A stretch of DNA of 17,433 bases from CAYXEN01 sp964464035 (GTDB lineage: Bacteria > Krumholzibacteriota > Krumholzibacteriia > WVZY01): contig CAYXEN010000058.1 of the NCBI GenBank assembly GCA_964464035.1, positions 1 to 17,433 of the forward strand, in the 5' to 3' direction. Position numbers and translations under genes: made by a program. Positions 6,088-11,585 of the stretch are shown here, in pieces. Positions within the stretch are counted from its first letter, which is position 1. Each line of letters begins with the position of its first letter. The notes beneath the pieces were generated by a model that saw only the letters and a program-made list of their open reading frames with translations, had not been told where the DNA came from and did no database searches.

Positions 6088-6777
6088 CTATTTTCGTAGT
6101 TCCTTCAGGGGAACCCATTGGCCTTTATCATTACGATAGCGCCAGAAAGACCAACCGTTGGCGCTGCGTCCCAAAGCCGCTTTTGCTGCCGCGCTCGGCG
6201 AGTCGAAAGTCCTGCCATCGTATCTAACCTTGCCATCCTTGCGAAGTATGGCAAAGTATTCCCAGCCCTTTCGATATCCTCTCAATTGAGTTCTACGTTC
6301 AACCGCACCGGCCAACGCCTCACTTCCCTTGCCTCGAGCAGCTTTGATTCTGCGATGGCGTTTAGCGATCCAACCGCCGATAAGCTCGGCTCTGCGATCC
6401 GCATCGCGCTCCTTCATGCAGCGGTTGAGATGGGAAAGAAGATTTTCCGAAGCTGCAAATCGGCCTCCCTGTCTATTGCCGGCAGGGTTCACAATTCGTA
6501 GCAGCAGAGCTTCAAGCTCTTTCATATGATCATCCTGCTTCGTCAAGTAAACGCTGAACCGATCCCAGGAACCTCCATGCCTATCCTTGAGATGTTGGCT
6601 CAACCTCGCCATCAGGTTGCGGGCAAGCCCTACATAATAGAGCTTGCCCCGGCGGTAGAGCGCATAGATGCCGGAGCGTCCACGAATCATATCGCGTATC
6701 ACCTCTGGATAATCATCGAGTATTCTCCATGAGATATCTTCGAGATGTTGAAGTAGAAGACGGTTTCTCTTGCTCAT
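6088..6777 (-). CDS. GIY-YIG nuclease fused to a DUF4357-like domain
   Basis: The 229-residue protein has an N-terminal GIY-YIG module: SGIYALY (Tyr38), LYYVG (Tyr48), Arg53 in GLARNL, Glu89 in KELEALLL and Asn97, which is the expected catalytic set. A basic linker (about 120-165) leads to a C-terminal domain, residues 166-229, with GRTFDSPSAAAKAALG and NGWSFWRY. That domain is DUF4357-like and related to the RAMA-type domains proposed to sense DNA modification. A nicking or cutting enzyme directed by base context is the natural inference. ATG at 6777 follows GGGAG with good spacing. It is the last gene of a four-nuclease run, 18 bp after the preceding gene. Its C-terminal domain is duplicated at 2899-3195. 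Confidence 0.8.
   Translation of the reverse strand: MSKRNRLLLQHLEDISWRILDDYPEVIRDMIRGRSGIYALYRRGKLYYVGLARNLMARLSQHLKDRHGGSWDRFSVYLTKQDDHMKELEALLLRIVNPAGNRQGGRFAASENLLSHLNRCMKERDADRRAELIGGWIAKRHRRIKAARGKGSEALAGAVERRTQLRGYRKGWEYFAILRKDGKVRYDGRTFDSPSAAAKAALGRSANGWSFWRYRNDKGQWVPLKELRK
6110..6283 (-). repeat. Direct repeat copy 2 (DUF4357-like coding sequence)
   Basis: Partner of 2921-3094 in the same orientation, colinear without gaps. Over the best 144 bp, 10 positions differ, about 3 of them changing an amino acid (Tyr/Ser, Asn/Ser and Ser/Gly). That suggests a recent duplication or gene conversion with the protein sequence kept. Confidence 0.85.
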
Positions 6778-6795
6778 AAATCAACTCCCAATGTT

Positions 6796-7935
6796 TTATG
6801 CCGATTCGTCATGGAACTCCTCGAGCAATTGCTCCAGTATCTGCAATAGAACATCCGCTTTCATGGTCCACTCGCTGCCTGCTATCGGCACATGCGTAGG
6901 CAAGCGATCATCCGCTATAGTAAGTCCGAACTGTTCGACAACTAGATCCTTGAATCGCGTTGCTACCTGTTCCTCGCGCGGATCTTCATTCAACCAACCG
7001 AAATTGAACCAGAGTTCCCCATTGGAATATACAGTATATAAGGACCGCCGAGCCAGATCTTGATGCTTTATATTGTATGAGCCATTGAGCTTTCCCGTGC
7101 CCCATGTTATTTGACAGCCCAATTTCGACGCGCCATCCAGCAGGCCCGTAACGGCGGCGAACTCGTTTTGAGCAAGCTTGTTCTTGGAATCGGCCAGGAA
7201 TGATTCTCTATCCCAGTGCCGTCGGGCGCCTCTATTAGTGATGATGATGCTCCGCTTGACCAGGCGGGCCTGTTCCGTGTAGCCAAAAAGCGATGGCACC
7301 ACGATGCGACTTTGTCCATCTCGGAACTGACGTGCTTCGACCAATAGCACCTCGGATCTCTCCATCTGCCTATTCAAGAAATCAATTACACTTCTTAATT
7401 CGATCGGCGCCTGATCCAAAAAGAAAATAATGCGAAGCTGCCCCTCACGGAGGTTTTCCTCGATTCGCTCAAAGAATGTATCGATCGTCATCTCATCATC
7501 GATTCGTAGCTTTTCAACTGCCTGCTCGAGCGTCGTTCCGCCTTGAGCAGCCGTGTGCCCAGCGAGCTCGCGGATCAGATCTTTTCCCCAATAACGGTGC
7601 CCATTGGCGGCATACTCCAGCATCTGACCGACGATTTCACGGCGTGCGCGAGTATCTGCAAATCTCTTGCATTCAACAAAGGTCGGGATCCCTCTATGAT
7701 CGGCGAAGAAGAAATCTATACTCCATCGATCGGAACCCGTCGATGGATCCGGAACGGGCATCTCACGTTTGATCAACAGCCAGCGGCAAGGATCGTCAGG
7801 ATCTATTTGATCTCCGGGCAACAGATTATAGTTCTTCTCGAGTAGGGCTTGAAGATCATGATCTTCATTTCTCGAACGAACCGGGGCCAAGGCCTCTGGA
7901 ATTCCACCGCTGCTGATCTTATACACTCGTGTCAT
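6796..7935 (-). CDS. PD-(D/E)XK nuclease-like protein (DUF91/NucS-like N-terminal half)
   Basis: Residues 25-125 carry a PD-(D/E)XK signature: Glu33, Asp74 in WSIDFFFADHRG, ECK at 88-90 in PTFVECKR, and Gln104 in REIVGQMLEYAANG. The VECK-(16)-QMLEYA arrangement is typical of DUF91/NucS-like and related restriction-type nucleases. The remaining 250 residues include a helical stretch and a C-terminal alpha/beta region (GSYNIKHQDLARRSLYTVYS) that I cannot assign. Total 379 residues. The start at 7935 is supported by AAAGGA about 6 bases upstream. The gene lies 31 bp after the preceding PD-(D/E)XK gene and 18 bp before the GIY-YIG gene, so one operon is likely. Role inferred: DNA cleavage in defence; substrate unknown. 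Confidence 0.7.
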   Translation of the reverse strand: MTRVYKISSGGIPEALAPVRSRNEDHDLQALLEKNYNLLPGDQIDPDDPCRWLLIKREMPVPDPSTGSDRWSIDFFFADHRGIPTFVECKRFADTRARREIVGQMLEYAANGHRYWGKDLIRELAGHTAAQGGTTLEQAVEKLRIDDEMTIDTFFERIEENLREGQLRIIFFLDQAPIELRSVIDFLNRQMERSEVLLVEARQFRDGQSRIVVPSLFGYTEQARLVKRSIIITNRGARRHWDRESFLADSKNKLAQNEFAAVTGLLDGASKLGCQITWGTGKLNGSYNIKHQDLARRSLYTVYSNGELWFNFGWLNEDPREEQVATRFKDLVVEQFGLTIADDRLPTHVPIAGSEWTMKADVLLQILEQLLEEFHDESA

Positions 7936-7966
7936 CTCTGTTCCTTTCTTCGATATTCATATCGGA

Positions 7967-8461
7967 TCATTTCCTTGATGGATACGGGATCCCAATATCT
8001 TTGGCAATCTGTTCAAATCCATCTTCGTTCTTGAAACCACCGATATCTTTCTTCTTTATGTCCACTTTGTGAAATCCGGAATTGGCCTTGACGAAATTCC
8101 TGCGAACAAACTCGACCGGAAGCGTATAGAATTCAGGTGCTGTTGCTCCCGCTGGAGCCGGCTCTCCCCGATAGAAGTTGCCGACATTGAGATAAACAAC
8201 CACAAGATAATCGAAAGCATCAAGGGATTGTTCTCTGATAAGGACATGAGGTTGACAATCGGTTTGATAGCGACTCTTAACTTGCACTCGGACCTGAGCA
8301 GATTGGATGCGTGGATTAGGATGAATACAGATGATATCATAGCCTTCATTGTTTGGAGGGGCCTTGTAAGCGAGGATGTTGCGCCTCATAAGATGGCCCA
8401 TTACAAGATGCTCCGCAGCTTGATGGAGAACAGGGAACATCAATGGTTTTTTCTTGGGCAT
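7967..8461 (-). CDS. Small PD-(D/E)XK endonuclease-like protein
   Basis: The 164-residue protein shows the compact Holliday-resolvase/restriction fold pattern: Glu17 in a leading helix (HQAAEHLVMGHLMRRN), Asp42 in GYDIICIHP, and a QVK triad in VRVQVKSR (60-62), where Gln replaces the middle acidic residue as in several active families. It may belong to the DUF4365 or PD(D/E)XK (PF11645-like) groups; the family cannot be settled by eye. The ATG at 8461 has AAGGAGT at ideal spacing. It sits between the HNH gene (56 bp upstream) and the DUF91-like gene on the same strand. It may act with them, or protect or resolve DNA on its own. Confidence 0.65.
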   Translation of the reverse strand: MPKKKPLMFPVLHQAAEHLVMGHLMRRNILAYKAPPNNEGYDIICIHPNPRIQSAQVRVQVKSRYQTDCQPHVLIREQSLDAFDYLVVVYLNVGNFYRGEPAPAGATAPEFYTLPVEFVRRNFVKANSGFHKVDIKKKDIGGFKNEDGFEQIAKDIGIPYPSRK

Positions 8462-8517
8462 CCAATTACTCCTTTTTATAACTGATATCGCAATCAGCCC
8501 GAGCGCATATCAACGAA

Positions 8518-9450
8518 TCAAGCAATAAACACCTCTTCGTTGTGCCATTCGAGATACTCTCTTGCAGGTTGCTCCGGTTTCTTTCGAGGCACCTGAACGA
8601 GATTCTTGCCGTTGTAAATCAGATAATGCTTGCCATTGTGATAATGATCTCTTATAGCCTTGCTCACCCTTATATTGAGACTCGGCGTCACGGTTATGTA
8701 ACCTCGGTCGAACAGCTTATGAAGATCCGATCTCAACAGCAATCCATTTGTAATGTGATTCGGTCCGTCCTCTGAGTGCGGTTTGATATGAGCCGCTTCC
8801 AGGACGGGGAGTACTTTTTCTCCCGATATGGCGCAGCGTCGATCATAAGCATCCGTGACGAGAACCCGGAAAGCACCTTGGCCTAGCCGGGCCCGCGCCA
8901 GATAGAGAGACCCGAACTCTTGTTCCTTAAGCATCGCGGCGCCCTTGAGCAAATCCTCGCCTAGCGCAGGTTTGTCAGACAAGAGCAAGTCGCTCACCTT
9001 TGACCATAGCGAAGCCCCGAGGGGCGTAGAAGTATCGTATGTCTTGCCGCGCTGAATGCTGGGGCTCCAATTCGCGGGGATTGGAATCCAATTTTGTTGT
9101 TCGAAGAAGAACGGGTCTGCTAGAATGATGCATCCAATGACGGGATCCGGCTCATAACTGCCCCGATACTTTATCACACTCTGGCGAAATGTCGCCAGAT
9201 CAGGCGCCCCGTTGTTCTCTCCGAAAGCATCCCAGGCAAGCGAGAGCGGCAGGATATCATACTTGATGAAAAAGCCGCCTCCTACAATGAAATCATCAGG
9301 AGAGTGAAGCTTGAATAAGAATGGAAATCCCGAGGGTATAGCACGAAATCGGCTCCGAGCCGATGGGCTCCAAAAGTTGATCTCGTGTGGATTTCGGCTG
9401 GCTAGGAACGAATACCAATTCTTGTCGGTGATTGAGACAAAGTACTTCAT
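8518..9450 (-). CDS. HNH endonuclease (HNH_2 type) with probable PUA/EVE-like N-terminal reader domain
   Basis: With the ATG at 9450 the protein has 310 residues; a TTG five codons upstream is possible, and neither has a clear ribosome-binding site. The C-terminal domain (about 195-260) is HNH_2: RRCAISGEKVLPVLEAAHIK, then HITNGLLLRSDLHKLFDRG, giving His221, Asn235 and His244. The N-terminal 130 residues (KYFVSITDKNWYSFL, FLFKLHSPDDFIVGGGFF, LPLSLAWDAFGENNGA) resemble the PUA/EVE-type domains that precede HNH nucleases in modification-dependent restriction enzymes. The expected action is cleavage of DNA carrying modified bases; that is inference. It is first in the four-nuclease run and is preceded by two inverted repeats that probably hold its regulation. 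Confidence 0.8.
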   Translation of the reverse strand: MKYFVSITDKNWYSFLASRNPHEINFWSPSARSRFRAIPSGFPFLFKLHSPDDFIVGGGFFIKYDILPLSLAWDAFGENNGAPDLATFRQSVIKYRGSYEPDPVIGCIILADPFFFEQQNWIPIPANWSPSIQRGKTYDTSTPLGASLWSKVSDLLLSDKPALGEDLLKGAAMLKEQEFGSLYLARARLGQGAFRVLVTDAYDRRCAISGEKVLPVLEAAHIKPHSEDGPNHITNGLLLRSDLHKLFDRGYITVTPSLNIRVSKAIRDHYHNGKHYLIYNGKNLVQVPRKKPEQPAREYLEWHNEEVFIA

Positions 9451-9472
9451 AATAAAGAATTTCAAGAATTAG

Positions 9473-9501
9473 CGATGTGGTCGCATTTTGCGACCACATC
9501 G
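9473..9501. promoter_or_regulatory. Perfect 13-bp hairpin upstream of the HNH gene
   Basis: CGATGTGGTCGCA (9473-9485) pairs with TGCGACCACATCG (9489-9501) around a TTT loop with no mismatch. On the minus strand it ends 22 bases before the ATG at 9450. No T-tract follows on either strand, so an intrinsic terminator is unlikely. It could be an operator, or an mRNA hairpin in the 5' leader that controls translation or stability of the nuclease operon. Confidence 0.7.
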
Positions 9502-9555
9502 ACTTCTATACGACAATTCACCGATGCCTATTCTTGCGCCGGAGCATGGGCGCAC

Positions 9556-9589
9556 ATTAATATCTTGCGAATACTGCCGCGATATTAAT
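9556..9589. promoter_or_regulatory. AT-rich 9-bp inverted repeat in the gap before the HNH gene
   Basis: ATTAATATC (9556-9564) and GATATTAAT (9581-9589) are exact reverse complements 16 bp apart, a geometry suited to a dimeric regulator. It lies about 55 bp upstream of the hairpin at 9473-9501, in the only sizeable gap between the tcmP/DUF5131 pair and the four-nuclease run. Confidence 0.45.
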
Positions 9590-9643
9590 TGTTACCACAA
9601 CGAGCCTTAAATGTAATGCGGCGGCCAATGATGCCGGACAATA

Positions 9644-9724
9644 TTACTGTTCCTCCTTCTTTGCATGGCGTGGCAATTTCGCGAGTTCATCGGATAAATC
9701 GCTTAGATAGACCACATCATACAT
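9644..9724 (-). CDS. Possible 26-residue peptide overlapping the DUF5131 stop
   Basis: ATG at 9724 overlaps the last 8 bases of the DUF5131 gene, in a different frame, and reads MYDVVYLSDLSDELAKLPRH AKKEEQ to TAA at 9644-9646. The amphipathic, charged composition looks protein-like and the overlap would allow coupling. It is too short to assign; it may be chance or a decayed C-terminal extension. Confidence 0.25.
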   Translation of the reverse strand: MYDVVYLSDLSDELAKLPRHAKKEEQ

Positions 9725-10442
9725 GCAGCAAGTATCCCTTAGGCAGTTCGTCCCACGTCCGCCCATCGAGAACTCGGCCGTTCCTCTTCTTCTGGACCCC
9801 CCCCCACTGCTTGAAGAAGAATGGAGTGCCATGGCGCCGACATTGCTTGCAGATGTCCCTGACCCAGGCGGCCTTCATAGGCCGGGCTCCAGGTCCGCTT
9901 TCTCCGCCGACGATGACCCAGTGAATGCAGGAAAGATCGATGGTACCCAACGGACCCAGCAACGGCTCCAGGGACAGGAATCTTACGGCAGCAGGTACTT
10001 CCCGAAGATGGTTCGCGCGCCATAGATACTCGTCCATCTCAATCGATACGCCCATCCACACGTTGGGCGGCCAGTTCAGCTTCGGGGCTACGTCGGCCAT
10101 TCTTTCTGATCGCTTCGTGAGAATCTGGAACGTGTGCCACGAGGCCTTCTCCATGGTGTGGAACACTTTCTGGATGAAGCTCATCGGAACCTTCTCGTGG
10201 AACATGTCACTCATGCTATTAACAAAGATCATCCGCGGCTTCTTCCAAGCTAAGGGCAGTTCTAGCCGGTCAGGCCAAATCCGCAGATCGAAACCCTGCT
10301 CGTAAGGGTGTCCCGGAATCCCGCGCCATCGTTCCGCGAAGGTCTCCGCATAGCAGTGTTTGCATCCCGGGCTCACCTTCGTGCACCCCGTGACGGGGTT
10401 CCAGGTCGAATTCGTCCACTCTATGGCCGACTTCTCAGCCAT
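9717..10442 (-). CDS. DUF5131 (phage Gp37/Gp68 family) three-Cys-motif protein
   Basis: The 241-residue protein opens with SAIEWTNSTWNPVTGC and the motif C20-x6-C27-x2-C30 (CTKVSPGCKHC), the three-Cys motif that resembles a radical-SAM cluster site. Further family blocks follow: MIFVNSMSDMFHE, FQILTKRSERM, WMGVSIE, RFLSLEPLLG, WVIVGGESG, FFFKQWGG and LDGRTWDELP. Length and blocks match the DUF5131 family, found on phages and in islands. The chemistry is unproven; radical-SAM-like Fe-S chemistry is suggested by the motif. It starts one base after the stop of tcmP (GGGAG upstream), matching the known habit of TcmP genes to adjoin a three-Cys-motif gene. Confidence 0.9.
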   Translation of the reverse strand: MAEKSAIEWTNSTWNPVTGCTKVSPGCKHCYAETFAERWRGIPGHPYEQGFDLRIWPDRLELPLAWKKPRMIFVNSMSDMFHEKVPMSFIQKVFHTMEKASWHTFQILTKRSERMADVAPKLNWPPNVWMGVSIEMDEYLWRANHLREVPAAVRFLSLEPLLGPLGTIDLSCIHWVIVGGESGPGARPMKAAWVRDICKQCRRHGTPFFFKQWGGVQKKRNGRVLDGRTWDELPKGYLLHV

Positions 10443-10443
10443 C

Positions 10444-11262
10444 TCACACTCCCAGGCGCTTGTACTTATCGAAAATATCCTTCACAATCCGGGAAGCCAC
10501 GTCCTTCGGGGATGCGAAGAATAAATAATAGATGACTGCAGCCTTGCTGTTTCTCATCGGGAGCGGTCTCAAAACGTGCTTGAACCCCGCAACCTTCCTC
10601 AGGCGCTGACGAAACGCCTCAGCAATTGCTTCATTTTCCCTCTTCATATCAATAGGGCCGAAAAGGCCGGGTTCTTGCCGGTAAGCCACGCTCCTCCAGC
10701 TCTCGTCGCCCCAAACGGATGTCATCCGCTCTACCTGGTCATCGGGTACGGCGGCAGGATTTTTCCAAAGAACGTTCATGTTTGCGTCCATAATCATAAA
10801 GTTGTAGAACATATCCACGGTGCCGAGAGAACCCGCCACCTTTGGCACATCCCAATTGATGTTTAGGCCATATGGGTCTAGCAGGCAGAGCGCTCGACTG
10901 TAGTCTTCGTACCTACATCGAGGAAAAACATTTTCCAAGAGCACATCATTGCAATCCCCGTCGTACACGAATACGTTTGATCGGGCTCGGGCAAGGCGGC
11001 GCAACTCCGCCGTCTTCTCATGGTTGAGATCTATGAAATGATACTCCGAGAAGGGAGGGGCCACATCGATGGCTATTTGAGGACTGCCTGCAATAATCTC
11101 GCCCGTTGTTCTGGAGATATGCCGTCCGGATCCCGCAAAAGCATCTATGTAGATGTGGCGTCGGATCTCTTTTCTGGCACTAAGGATTCGAGAATACGCC
11201 TCTGCATAGTCGCGGATGATCTCCAGCTTGATTTCCGTCCAACGTCCGACTTCGTCATGCAT
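10444..11262 (-). CDS. tcmP: Three-Cys-motif partner protein TcmP
   Basis: The 272-residue product has the TcmP layout: a leading helix (WTEIKLEIIRDYAEAYSRIL), a Rossmann-type entry YIDAFAGSG at 38-46, FIDLNHEK, FVYDGDCNDVL, a CLLDPYGLNINW block, and MFYNFMIMDANMN. The C-terminus ends with YYLFFASP. The DAFAGSG and DPYG blocks are methyltransferase-like, and the family is defined by its habit of neighbouring a Cx6CxxC protein, which is exactly the next gene. The ATG at 11262 has AAGGA about 10 bases upstream. A 10-codon frame, 11255-11287, overlaps the start and may couple translation. A promoter-like element lies at 11518-11558. The biological role of the pair is not established. Confidence 0.85.
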   Translation of the reverse strand: MHDEVGRWTEIKLEIIRDYAEAYSRILSARKEIRRHIYIDAFAGSGRHISRTTGEIIAGSPQIAIDVAPPFSEYHFIDLNHEKTAELRRLARARSNVFVYDGDCNDVLLENVFPRCRYEDYSRALCLLDPYGLNINWDVPKVAGSLGTVDMFYNFMIMDANMNVLWKNPAAVPDDQVERMTSVWGDESWRSVAYRQEPGLFGPIDMKRENEAIAEAFRQRLRKVAGFKHVLRPLPMRNSKAAVIYYLFFASPKDVASRIVKDIFDKYKRLGV

Positions 11263-11287
11263 CGGCGTTCCATCCTTTTTTCTTCAT
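11255..11287 (-). CDS. Possible 10-residue leader peptide overlapping the tcmP start
   Basis: ATG at 11287, with AGGTGG upstream, reads MKKKGWNADA to TGA at 11255-11257, overlapping the tcmP ATG (11262) by 8 bases. The purine run inside it (AAAAAAGGATGG) is the likely tcmP ribosome-binding site. It could be a coupling leader or coincidence. Confidence 0.25.
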   Translation of the reverse strand: MKKKGWNADA

Positions 11288-11312
11288 AAAAGCCCACCTA
11301 TTAATTTATTAC

Positions 11313-11483
11313 CTATCCTGATGATATTCCCGCTTCATTCAGTTCTTCAGGGGCAATGAAATTCCCATCATATAATAATATTCTCACAACCTCGCTTCTA
11401 TCAACCGCCGGGCTCTGATATCGACTTGACAATTCTCTATGCAGGGCGGCGAGCCTGGGCAGGACGATATGACGAGCGAGCAA
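11313..11483 (-). CDS. Possible small protein of 56 residues before tcmP
   Basis: A frame open on the minus strand from a TTG at 11483 to TAG at 11313-11315 reads protein-like sequence (LARHIVLPRLAALHRELSSR, then DRSEVVRILLYDGNFIAPEE). It lies between the promoter-like element at 11518-11558 and tcmP, in the same direction. TTG is the only start, with a weak AGG 4-5 bases upstream, and I recognise no family. It may be the tail of a lost gene. Confidence 0.35.
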   Translation of the reverse strand: MLARHIVLPRLAALHRELSSRYQSPAVDRSEVVRILLYDGNFIAPEELNEAGISSG

Positions 11484-11517
11484 ACACCTGAAGTTCTCTC
11501 AAAAGAGCGTCTCCAAC

Positions 11518-11558
11518 CAGATTATCACATAAGTTATTAACTGTAAAGCGGGTTTCAA
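11518..11558 (-). promoter_or_regulatory. Promoter-like element before the tcmP unit (copy 2)
   Basis: On the minus strand TTTACA (11547-11542), a 17-bp spacer and TAATCT (11524-11519). The block matches 679-719 at 33 of 41 positions, with conservation concentrated in TTGAAACSCGCTTTACA and TGTGATAWTCTG and loss of identity in the spacer, as expected for a promoter rather than a coding remnant. It begins 28 bases after the addA stop. Confidence 0.55.
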
Positions 11559-11585
11559 CGACGCCGATCTGACAAGAAAGCTCCC

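Noticed and set aside
9473..9501. Hairpin as an intrinsic terminator of the DUF5131 gene
   Set aside because: Stem is strong but neither strand has a T-run after it, and it lies within 25 bases of the next start codon.
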